64,000 bases of DNA, taken from Armigeres subalbatus (lineage: Eukaryota; Arthropoda; Insecta; Diptera; Culicidae). The stretch's first letter is position 1; every line of letters begins with the position of its first letter. The position numbers and the translations under genes are program-made. Shown piece after piece: positions 54,944 to 64,000 of the stretch. The notes under the pieces are model-generated. The model saw only the letters and a program-made list of their open reading frames with translations. It did not search any database and was not told where the DNA came from. The stretch is taken from assembly GCF_024139115.2 (NCBI RefSeq), contig NC_085140.1:414172283-414236282 (forward strand). Direction: 5' to 3'.

Positions 54944-56557
54944 TGCTTCTGTTGCGATTATTATTATTTAATCAGACTAAGGCCGAAGTGGCCTGTGCGG
55001 TATATAAGAGTCTTCTCCATTCGGCTCGGTCCATGGCTACACGTCGCCAACCACGCAGTCTACGGAGGGTCCGCAAGTCATCTTCCACCTGATCGATCCA
55101 CCTTGCCCGCTGCGCACCTCGCCTTCTTGTGCCCGTCGGATCGTTGTCGAGAACCATTTTCACCGGGTTACTGTCCGACATTCTGGCTACGTGCCCGGCC
55201 CATCGCAGTCGTCCGATTTTCGCGGTGTGAACGATGGTTGGTTCTCCCAACAGCTGATGCAATTCGTGGTTCATTCGCCTCCTCCACGTACCGTCCGCCA
55301 TCTGCACCCCACCATAGATGGTACGCAGCACTTTCCTTTCGAAAACTCCCAGTGCGCGTTGGTCCTCCACGAGCATCGTCCAGGTCTCGTGTCCGTAGAG
55401 GACTACCGGTCTAATTAGCGTTTTGTAGATTGTCAGTTTGGTACGGCGGCGAACTCTATTCGATCGGAGCGTCTTGCGGAGTCCAAAGTACGTACGATTT
55501 CCAGCCACTATGCGTCTCCGAATTTCTCTGCTGGTGTCATTTTCGGCAGTCACCAGTGAGCCCAAGTACACAAATTCTTCTACCACCTCGATTTCGTCAC
55601 CACCGATGCAAACTCGCGGTGGGTGGCTCACATTGTCTTCTCTTGAACCTCTTCCTATCATGTACTTCGTCTTCGACGTGTTGATGACTAGTCCGATCCG
55701 CTTAGCTTCCCTCTTCAGTCTGATGTAGGCTTCCTCCATCTTCTCAAAGTTACGTGCCATAATATCTATGTCGTCGGCGAAACCAAATAGCTGGACGGAC
55801 TTATTGAAAATTGTACCACTCGTGTTAATCCCTGCTCTTCGTATTACCCCTTCCAAAGCAATGTTGAATAGCAAACACGAAAGACCATCACCTTGCCGTA
55901 ACCCTCTGCGGGTTTCGAAGGGACTCGAGAATGCCCCTGAAACTCGAACTACGCACATCACCCGATCCATCGTCGCTTTGATCAACCGTGTCAGTTTATC
56001 CGGAGAACCGTGTTCGTGCATTAGCTGCCATAGCTGGTCCCGATCGATTGTATCATATGCGGCTTTGAAGTCGATGAATAGATGATGTGTGGGCACGTTG
56101 TATTCGCGGCATTTCTGCAGTACTTGGCGAATGGCGAACACCTGGTCCGTGGTGGAGCGTTCGCCCATAAAACCCGCCTGGTACTGCCCCACGAACTCCC
56201 TTGCAGTTGGTGCTAGTCGACGGCATAAAATTTGGGAGAGTACCTTGTAGGCGGCGTTCAGCAATGTGATTGCGCGGTAGTTGGTACAATCCAGCTTATC
56301 GCCCTATCAAGATGGGACACACGATACCTTCCATCCACTCCTGCGGCAAAACTTCCTCCTCCCAAATCTTGGTAATGACCCAGTGCAGCGCTCTAGCCAG
56401 TGCCTCACCACCGTGTTTAAATAGCTCTCCTGGTAGTTGGTCAACCCCAGGGGCTTTGTTGTTCTTCAGCCGGCCAATCTCCTCCTGGATTTCCTGGAGA
56501 TCCGGAGCCGGTAGAATTGTTTCCTGCGCGCGTTCTCCCAGGTGCTTCTGTTGCGAT
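54944..56557 (-). pseudogene. RTE-like LINE, RT domain largely open, 15-bp target duplication
   Basis: The LINE is 54959-56542 (minus) between 15-bp repeats TGCTTCTGTTGCGAT (54944-54958, 56543-56557). The main frame (56264-54972, 430 codons) covers most of the RT: YQAGFMGERSTTDQ, FIDFKAAYD (63-71), GLRQGDGLSCLLFN (121-134), the catalytic FADD (162-165), then EFVYLGSLVT, RPVVLYGHETWT and RLRWAGHVARM. The first RT part (56565-56296) has RLKNNKAPGVDQLPGELFKH and is joined through a small deletion that shifts frame near 56290, just before KLDCTNYRAITLL. The endonuclease is absent through 5' truncation. The (AAT)-type tail lies at 54959-54970. The long open frame suggests a fairly young insertion. 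Confidence 0.9.
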
Positions 56558-56559
56558 AC

Positions 56560-58790
56560 GAGCACTATAATTCTAATCCTTGAAATATGTTTTTATTAAA
56601 ACTCTTTGTTTTCACAGAGGAAAAATTACTGTTAAGCATGAAATAAAGCAATTAGATAGTGGACAATTATCAACCATCCATCCGGGACGCATGGCTTGAT
56701 AGACGTTCAATTCACATCTAGTGCCATGTCAAGTACGAGATAGTGAAGACGAATGACAAGGGAGATCCCCTATTGCCGAACACATAAGCCATTTAAAGAA
56801 AAGCTATCTAATTACACAGGGAACAAAATTTAACCTTTGCGGGTCCTCAGAACCAATTGATGTGTCTTCAGTAGATTTTGGCTCGCTGAACCCGAATCTG
56901 TCCTCAGATATGCTCTAACACGTCCAAATTTTGAGATATAGCTAAATTAATACCGCTAATTTAAAGAAATTGGCATTTTTCGAAGGACTTTCATGAAGTA
57001 TATTAACATAATTTTAGGTCAAACAATACCCGAAACGGTATAAGCACATCTGATCTAATGAATTTACATCAGATTTGCACGTTACAATTGTTTTCTATTC
57101 GGTTTTACTTAAATTTAAGTTCAGTGAATTTAATTTAAAAATATTCCATGCAAGTTGTTTTTCAAAAACTTGCATGCAAACGCCATCACCACCAGTTCGA
57201 AGTCACCAAAAATTCCACAACATGCGGCCAGAGGAACTGGGATATGAAAATGTTGAATGAAGTATAGAGATACTAGTCAGTTTCATTCGACTTTTAATAA
57301 AATATCCATGTTTTTTCATTTTATGCTCAACATTTCTCCTCCTCCTAAAAAGTTATTCTGCTCGATTTCTGGTTGTTTTTTTTTATCGATCAACTTCCAA
57401 TAACCACACGTAATCTGTTATCATGTTGCAATTGTGTTGTGCTAGAATATAGTGAAAACATGATGATCCAGAAAGTTCCTTTCTTTTAATCAACAAGGAA
57501 ACAGATCGGATTGCAATTTGAACAAATTCAAATCCTGTACTAGATACCCTACATTGACTAATAAAATACATTTCAGCACTCGGAAAATAAGTTGAAACTG
57601 AACCATTTTGTAACTTCATCGTAAATTATCTCATTCATGCCGTTGTTTTGGTCAATTAGAGAAATATCAGAGTGCAGAATTGGCGAATCATAGGCTCGGA
57701 TAACTGTAACATGTTGAACAGCACACAAGTGGAGCGGAGCCCAAGTTTTTTTTTCTGGCGCATAACTTTTCGTCTTAGCACATAATAAAGCTTGATAAAA
57801 CTAGTGAACTTTTTCCCGTTTGAATGTTATAAGCTGACCATAGTTTAAAGAAATTGCATTGGGATTATTGATTGCAATATCCACGCAGGATTTTCAACGC
57901 GAATCAAATAAAAAGTCCCCACGCACGAGTAGGTTGTTGACGTTTTCCGGTTTCTGTTGCGTAGCCGTCAACGTCGCTTCAGCTTGTATGCAATCATACA
58001 CAAGAACGATCGAAAACAACTTATCGATTCGTTGATTGATTTTGCTAATTGATAGTTTTCCGCCAAAATTTCTATCATAGGAATATTGGAATGATCTTAA
58101 ATGCAGGAATAATCAAAATATATAGAACTGCGTACATGCTTTATTCGAATGAACATAATAAAGGAGCATAAATTGACAGTAAATACACCATATCACTTGA
58201 GCAATTATTGAAAATTTATTGCGCCAGAGGAAATACAATATCATATTTACATTCAATATATTTATTTACATATTTACTTCAATGAAAACATATTATTTTT
58301 TTGCTTGGACAAACTATTATACTGAATTCTTTTTACTTTCCTCTCAAAACCGTTCACAGATAATTACCAGGCTTGTATACAAGTTTTCGAAAAAGGCTTG
58401 CATAAAACATATTTTTAAATAACTTTCACTTACTAAAATTGTAGATAAATCACACTTATTATGTTTAACTTGTTCAAAATGCACCTCATTTCGAAAGATT
58501 AGATGTTTGTGATCCATTTTGGACCTTGATTGACTAGTAATTCTTTTTATAGGGTTAACGATGGCTGTTCCAAAATGCCCAAAATCATTGATTTTACGAC
58601 ATTTATTGAGGTATATCTTAAAATCTCGACGTGTTAGAGCAAATCTGAAGTCAGATTCGGATTCAGCGAGCAAAAATCTACTAGGGACACATTATTTGGT
58701 GTTAGGGCCAAAATCTTGTTGAGCTGTGTTATCAGGATTATGTTTACTTGTTTACCATATACATAAAATATGATGAAATATGATATTGTT
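56560..58790. other. No gene recognised
   Basis: AT-rich region. Frames at 57619-57383 and 58673-58344 (minus) have no domain. The segment near 58620-58700 (GATTCGGATTCAGCGAGCAAAAAT) resembles wording seen in mosquito repeats and may be an old element. Nothing structural stands out. Confidence 0.4.
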
Positions 58791-58878
58791 AAGAAAATTA
58801 TTTTGAGCTTTTTAGTGGAATGTCTTCACTTGTCTTAAGACGAGTTTGTACAATCCCATTTAATTCCACTACTTAATT

Positions 58879-58937
58879 GTACCTTGACAGATACGTATTT
58901 CGACCTCAGCAGTAAGGTCGTCTTGAGTGTCTCGTAG
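58879..58937 (-). ncRNA. Hammerhead ribozyme, copy B, core-mutated
   Basis: Same fold as copy C on the opposite strand, but the core reads CTCAAGA instead of CTGAAGA. The conserved G5 is replaced by C (G at plus-strand position 58925), and the first pair of the outer stem I helix is changed (CTAC against GTAC). G5 is an invariant core residue of hammerheads, so this copy should be inactive. Stem II GACC/GGTC and stem III are kept. Confidence 0.82.
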
Positions 58938-58946
58938 TCGAGTCAA

Positions 58947-59005
58947 GTACGAGACACTGAAGACGACCCTACTGTTGAGGTCGAAATACGTATCTGTCAA
59001 GGTAC
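58947..59005 (+). ncRNA. Hammerhead ribozyme (type I), copy C
   Basis: Stem I: GTAC (58947-58950) and GACA (58953-58956) pair with TGTC (58995-58998) and GTAC (59002-59005), with small internal loops. Core CTGAAGA is at 58957-58963, then one extra C, stem II GACC/GGTC with loop CTACTGTTGA, core GAAA at 58983-58986, stem III ATACGTAT at 58986-58993 and C17 at 58994. All consensus core bases are present. The internal loops in stem I could support the tertiary contact that speeds natural hammerheads. Confidence 0.87.
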
Positions 59006-59136
59006 AAATAAGTGGTGGAATTAAATGGGATTGTACAAACCCGTCTTATGTCAAGTATATTTGATCATTTGAACACGTTTTTGGACGATGTATTTTGATG
59101 ATGAATTTTAGTGAAATTTTTCACGGTTCAGAAAAG

Positions 59137-60371
59137 TGTCCCCGGGTACTGGACACTATTGCATCACCGGACACACACATCAATTATGACCAAGTTTCTA
59201 TTACATGAGTAAAGACATCATTTAGAATAGTAATATTTTTCACTTGCTTAAGTTGTAGATAATAACATGGGTTGATAGACTCTCCATCTTATTTGACTCT
59301 CTAGCTCAATTTCTTACATCCTACTCAAAAGTCACTCCATATTCAATTACATCTTCATATATTGTTTCTGCTTTTATTTCTTTGGCTTTCTGATACCTTA
59401 GCAAAAACACCAGATTAATCCACCTAGCGTTGGTGGTGCCTTTCTCGCGCATTGAAATAATAAGAAAAACACATAAGAGAGGTCGAAATAGCACTTTAGG
59501 GGGATAGATTTTACTTTTACCATCAATTCATATGCATTTGCGGTCATTTGAATGCATTGCTGCAAACTTTAAAAAAAAATATTTTTTTTCGTTTTTGATT
59601 TTTTTTCCCAAGGGCCTTGGCAGAAAAACAATGTTTTTCCTATAACTTTGGAACGCAATCACCGATCAAGCCAATTTTCAATAGGAAACAACTAGACCGC
59701 AATCCGCGTCGACTGCAACTTGTTGCGAGCAAATCGAATAATGCTAAGTACCAAAAAGTGTGTCTCACATTTTTGTACACACACACACACACATACATAC
59801 ACACATACAGACATCACCTCAATTCGTCGAACTGAGTCGATTGGTATATAACACTATGGGTCTCCGAGCCTTCTATCAAAAGTTCGGTTTTGGAGTGATC
59901 CTATAGCCTTTACGTATACTTTGTATACGAGAAAGGCAAAACAGCAATTGAATTGGGTTGTTCAGCTTCGAAAAATATCGAGTTTTTTGCAGTTTAACAT
60001 AAAGAGCATACTTTTCTAATCTCAAATATATTTTCATTTTATTTGTAAACCTTTTATTTATATATTTGTACAGAAAAAAAAAACCATTTCAATCGATAGA
60101 ATGACACTAACATTCATAGAATGACAGTTGACCCATGCAGCATAAGACCAAGTTTTTAGTCCCATAAAAATTTAAAATGCAAAATAAAAATTCTTCCGGT
60201 TCTTCAAAAATTCTGGAAAATTGAGGTTTGCCTCAGTTTTTTATGCAGTTTCAGAATATGTAAAAACATCGATACCCCTAAACAACCCAATTAAAGTAAG
60301 TTTAACAAAACAGGTGCAAAGAATGGCTATTTGATCACATGAAAAAACTCACTGTCCGGACCCGGGGGACA
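59137..60371. mobile_element. Possible TIR element with nested family C copy
   Basis: The left end TGTCCCCGGGTACTGGACAC and the inverted right end TGTCCCCCGGGTCCGGACAG are similar over about 20 bp. The next bases do not match, and no target duplication is clear. Internal CCGGACACA near the left end echoes the motif. It contains the family C copy at 59403-59940. Confidence 0.5.
59403..59940 (+). mobile_element. Repeat family C, uninterrupted copy
   Basis: Starts CACCAGATTAATCCACCTAG, then GTGGTGCCTTTCTCGC, one AAACAACTAGACCGCAATCC/GTCGACTGCAACTTGTTGCG unit, a CA/CATA tract (59778-59810), ATTCGTCGAACTGAGTCGAT, TATAACACTATGGGTCTCC and ends TTTACGTATACTTTGTATAC, GAGAAAGGC. This is the reference copy that shows where the MITEs in the 26-30 kb copies inserted. 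Confidence 0.8.
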
Positions 60372-60689
60372 GCTACCGGATCGCTATTTGAAATATGACT
60401 AACATTGACTATCTCGACAAAATAAGAATGCATTCGACTGATTTTAATATTGTTGATTCATACCTTCTAAAATTTATGACATTTTTGAACAATTTCAAAT
60501 TTGGTACAAAGTTTACAATATGATGATCTGATATTCCCTGCAGGTAAAAGACTTTTCAATAGCGTTATATTGTATTACATAAGATGATGGAGGGATCTCT
60601 GCAAGTGCCATTTTTAGAAGTGTCCTGTATTGGGAGATATTCGGCGCTGATCCTATATGTAAAGATACAATTAAGTGGTGAAATTTTAA

Positions 60690-60975
60690 GAAATTGTACT
60701 AGCTCGGGGCGTCTCCAGTTGGCCTTGTGAGCAAAGGCATAGAAATGCCAATCTGAAGTTGGCGAGTTCGATTCTCGGTCCGGTCTAGGGTGTTTTCGGG
60801 TTGGAAACATTATCGACTCCCTGGACATCATCCATTGTACTTTCCATGCCACACAAGGTACGGACTCATGCAATGGCGGGCACAAAAAGCTTTCAATTAA
60901 TAACTGAAAAATGCTTATAGATCACTTTAAAACGACGTCCAAGTTCCAGTTGGAATGTGTGCATAAAAAAAGAAG
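60690..60975 (+). mobile_element. tRNA-derived SINE (third family)
   Basis: The head has TCCAGTTGGCCTTGTGAGCA (A-box region) and GGCGAGTTCGATTCTCGGTC (B box, 60762-60781), followed by a body with GGTGTTTTCGGGTTGGAAAC and an end in AAAAAAAGAAG. The body and 3' end match the general layout of the 17251 SINE (AATTAATAACTG, AATGCTTA), so the families may share a tail. Confidence 0.72.
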
Positions 60976-61719
60976 TACTGGTTCATTTTATGATAAGTGA
61001 GACCATTAAACAATCTCAAAATAATTTATAATCAAATTACACAATTCAGCCAAAGAATAGCGTGAGAATAAAAAAAAATATTCAAATAAACTTGAATAAT
61101 CCAGGTTTTGCTGCAGTTTTACGCCTCATACCAATTTATGCTTGTTTCACAGTCTAATTCAAATAACGTTTTGAATCATACACCTTCCTTTGAGCTTCTT
61201 CCACAATGGACGAGCATTTGTTTCGGTCCTACCAGAAAAGCTTGCTAGAGGCTGTGGAAAAGTTACAATTATTTATATGCTGTCACCGACATTGAACAAA
61301 AGTTTTCTGCTTCTTGAATATTTTTTTTGCTTCCACACGAGTTGGAGACTTCTATTAGTACGATGAAATTGTTGAGAATTACATGGCGGTTGTTGAACGT
61401 ACTACAGAATGATAATAGTTGAGCTTTCATAAGCTGCATTCAAATGCATCAGATCTTCTCAAGAATGTCAATGAGATATATTCATATCATAAATCAATAA
61501 CTTCTTATTCTTAGTTTTGCTGCATTTGTTTTCAAATTTAAGTACTAACAGCTGTGTCCTGACCTTTTTGATTGTACGTACAAGAACGTATACAAAAACG
61601 AATTCAAAAAAATGCCTTCCATTGGTTCTCTGGGCGCAAATTATGAAAATGTTTAGCTCGGTTTGGCTGTTGGCCATACTGATTTCAAAAGGTTAACTCG
61701 TGCGTGTTGTTGTAATTCA
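60976..61719. other. No gene recognised
   Basis: AT-rich spacer with no repeat signature or coding frame that I can support. Confidence 0.4.
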
Positions 61720-64000
61720 TTAACCTTCCTAGTGCATTAAAAAAAAGTTACACATTGTGCATTAGCGGGTCAAAAATGACCCCAAATTGAATTCGCTCCC
61801 AAAAATTTATTTTCGAACCGATTCTCAATCTTTTGGAACCAAATTGAAGGTATGGAATCCGCGGATGTCGTACGGACAGATTTTTGCACTTTGGCCATTC
61901 TGGTTCCCAGGAATCGATGTTAAAGGAACTTAGATTCTTAGGTCAATTTTTGGCGTGATTTCTTGCCTCTCAAAGGGTGATTTTGGAAATGCTCATTAAT
62001 TTGCGTAGCAATAATTCTATTAGAATGTAGCCATTGTCCATTTCCATGGATCAACACAATTCCTGGTTATTTCACGGTCCGGTGTCCCTCCGGAAGATCC
62101 GGAACATCCGTAGAAGTGGTCAATTCATTGAACTCATCCTAGAAGAGCGCGGTTTTTTTCAAAAGCTTTTAATTATTGAACGCTGAGTAACAAATGATTG
62201 TGGTGACCCATTTTGATGGACCGGGGTGGCCACCGGAGGTCCTCCAGAGGATCCGGAACATTCGGTGAAATGGTCAATTCATGGAACTCATCCTAGAAGA
62301 ATGCAGTTTTCACAAAACTTTTGATTATCGTAATTTGAGTAACAAATGATTGTGGTTACTCATTTTGGTGGAACTGGGTGGCCACCGGAGTTTTCCGGAA
62401 GATCCGGAACATCCGTAAAATGGTCAATTAATGAAACTTATCATATAATAGCGCGGTTTTTTCCAAAGCTTTTCATTATCGAACTACAAGTAACAAATGA
62501 TTGTGGTGACCCATTTGGATTGACCTGTATGGCCGAAGGTCCTTCAGAAGATCCGGAACGTCCGTAAAAATGGTCAATTTATTAAACCCATCATAGAAGA
62601 GCGTGGTTTTTTCCAAAGCTTTTTCCACATAGTACTTTGAGTAACAAACGATTGCGGGGATCTATTTTGGTGGACCTGGGCGGCCACCGGAACTGCTCCA
62701 GAAGATCCGGAACATCCGTAAAAATGACCAATTCACGAAACATATCATAAAAGGGTGCGATTTTTCCAAAGCTTTTCCTCATAGTAGTTTGAGTACCAAA
62801 TGATTGTGGGGACCTATTTTGGTGGACCTGGGTGGCCACCGGATGTGCTCCAGAGGATCCGGAACGTCCGTAAAAATGGTCAATTCATGAAACCTATCAT
62901 AGAAGAGCGCGGTTGTTTCCAAAGCTTTTCATTATCGAACACTGAGTAACAAATGATTGTGGTGACCCATTTGGATAGACCTGTATGGCCGAAGGTCCTT
63001 CAGAAGATCCGGAACGTCCGTAAAAGTGGTCAATTCATGAAATACATCATAGAAGAGCGCGGTTTTTTCCAAAGCTTTTCCTTATAGTACTTTGAGTAGC
63101 AAATGATTGTGGTGACCTATTTTGGTGGATCTGGGTGGCCACCGGAGGTGCTCCAGAAGATCCGGAACGATCAATTCATGAAACTTATCATAAAAGAGCA
63201 CGGTTTTTTCTAAAGCTTTTCATTATCGAACTTTTAAAAATCTTTCTATTATCGAACTCTGAGCAAGACACGAATGAATGTCGTGACCCGTTCTTATTTA
63301 CCAAAGTGACTACCGGAGGTCTTACGGAAGATACGGAACATCGGTTAAAGTGGTTAATTTATGTAATACATACTAGAATAGGCTATTTTTTTAAATTTCC
63401 TTGTCGTACTCTGAACATGAAATTATTGCCGTGACCTTTTCTCACGGATGTGAGTAGCAACTAAAGGCCCTTCGGAATGTCCGTATCACACGTAAAAGAG
63501 ATCATCAATTCATAAAACCCACCTTAGAAATGGCGTGTTTTCCATAGAAGAAGAAGATGAAGCACACTATTCTTCTAAACCTTTTTATTTTCCTAATTTT
63601 AGAAACCAATGATCGTAACCAATTCGCATGGATTGCCCACTGTATGTCTTCAGGTACATTCAGATCATCCGTAAAATCGGTCAATTCATGAAACTTGTCA
63701 TAGTTTTCCTATTTTCATATCCTGAGTAATGGATGATCGTTGTAACCCATTCTCAGGAACGTGTGTAGTCACGAATGAAACTCCGCAAGATCAAAAAATC
63801 TGTAATTATAGTCAATTCATAAAAATTAAGATGACACTATTTTTTTTTGAAAGGACAATCACATTAACCCAGAAAATATTTTCAAGTATGGCATAATTTG
63901 CTTTCATGATCGATATTCACCATTCACCACGAATTGACCACTTTAACGGACGTTCCAAATCTTCCGGAAGACCTCGGTAGCCACCCAGGTCCTTCAAAAA
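61720..64000. mobile_element. Second TTAA element with satellite arm, cut by the window edge
   Basis: Starts at TTAA (61720-61723) followed by CCTTCCTAGTGCATTA, the same CCTTYC-type start as the element at 19531. About 330 bp of unique DNA follow, including GGGTCAAAAATGACCCC (61789-61805, a hairpin), then a ~152-bp satellite. Near 63935-64000 the satellite motif appears in reverse orientation (AAATCTTCCGGAAGACCTCG). The element is therefore a foldback whose right arm lies beyond the window. Confidence 0.72.
62060..63700 (+). repeat. ~152-bp satellite, about eleven units
   Basis: Units contain AGATCCGGAACATCCGTAAA, TGGTCAATTCATGAAAC, AGAGCGCGGTTTTTTCCAAA, GAGTAACAAATGATTGTGG and GGTGGCCACCGGAGGT. 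Anchors lie near 62095, 62249, 62401, 62549, 62703, 62857, 63005 and 63159, then more diverged near 63330, 63485 and 63660. Units with GACCTGTATGGCCGAAGGTC (62549, 63005) form a subtype about 456 bp (three units) apart. Confidence 0.9.

Larger units (their letters stand above)
58792..59060. mobile_element. Penelope-like foldback with two facing hammerheads
   Basis: Near-perfect inverted repeat with centre near 58941. The left arm reads TTAGTGGAATGTCTTCACTT, ACAATCCCATTTAATTCCAC and a minus-strand hammerhead; the right arm has the plus-strand hammerhead, then GTGGTGGAATTAAATGGGATT and GTACAAACCCGTCTTATG. The left arm extends about 20-30 bp further than the match. The same 3' sequence occurs at 10986-11160. 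No coding sequence remains. Confidence 0.82.

Noticed and set aside
54946..56565. Plus-strand frames of 70-162 codons over the RTE-like LINE (also 21639-22348)
   Set aside because: They are antisense shadows of the minus-strand reverse transcriptase.
62060..63700. CRISPR array with ~152-bp spacing
   Set aside because: Whole units are alike, so there are no unique spacers; it is satellite DNA in a eukaryotic context.
1..64000. piRNA cluster or endogenous viral element locus
   Set aside because: Nested transposons are consistent with a cluster, but I saw no viral gene remnants or strand bias of insertions, and small-RNA data would be required.
1..64000. Bacterial-type operon, defence island or prophage
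   Set aside because: AT-rich, SINE/LINE-filled DNA with microsatellites and no operons; clearly eukaryotic.

Overview
The window looks like gene-poor, repeat-packed nuclear DNA of a dipteran. A culicine mosquito, most likely Aedes, is the best guess. This rests on the mix of elements: a Juan/Jockey-type LINE, a LOA/Lian-like LINE, RTE-like LINEs ending in an (AAT)-type tail, tRNA-derived SINEs, many TA-, TTAA- and 8-bp-TSD elements, and Penelope-like remnants. The species call is inference; no host gene fixes it. I found no intact host protein gene, no rRNA gene and no functional tRNA gene. Nearly every long reading frame is a decayed transposon gene or a frame left open by a tandem repeat whose period is a multiple of three.

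Layout. 1-1.6 kb: LOA-like LINE on the minus strand. 1.6-6.5 kb: a diverged repeat pair, a (TTTA)n tract and unassigned DNA. 6.5-10.4 kb: DNA transposon with about 0.5-kb inverted repeats and a broken DDE-type transposase. 11.0-13.6 kb: Penelope 3' scrap with a hammerhead ribozyme, then two decayed LINEs in opposite directions. 13.7-16.2 kb: a satellite-bearing inverted-repeat element with a second copy of itself inserted inside it. 17.0-18.8 kb: small MITE, an intact SINE, and a short relative of the 42-kb element. 19.5-25.6 kb: a 6.1-kb TTAA-flanked foldback whose arms are 150-bp and 15-bp tandem repeats, invaded by an RTE-like LINE that carries a hAT-like MITE. 26.2-29.9 kb: copies of one repeat family (family C) interrupted by two TA-flanked MITEs. 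32.2-38.9 kb: a TA-flanked element containing a 4.5-kb Juan-like LINE. 40.9-47.2 kb: one SINE split by a Penelope foldback, itself split by a 2.4-kb element, and by a Transib-like palindrome. 48.2-54.4 kb: mostly unassigned DNA with MITEs and minisatellites. 55.0-56.5 kb: RTE-like LINE. 58.8-60.4 kb: Penelope foldback with two facing hammerheads, then a TIR element with a nested family C copy. 61.7-64 kb: a second TTAA element with a 152-bp satellite, cut by the window edge.

How the parts relate. The main content is a record of nested insertion. Target-site duplications often give the order of events: SINE, then Penelope foldback, then the 2.4-kb element; or minisatellite, then LINE, then hAT-like MITE. 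The most interesting signals are five hammerhead-ribozyme folds (four with intact cores, one with a core mutation), a palindrome ending in the RSS-like heptamer CACAGTG with a 5-bp duplication, and two TTAA elements built largely from satellite DNA.
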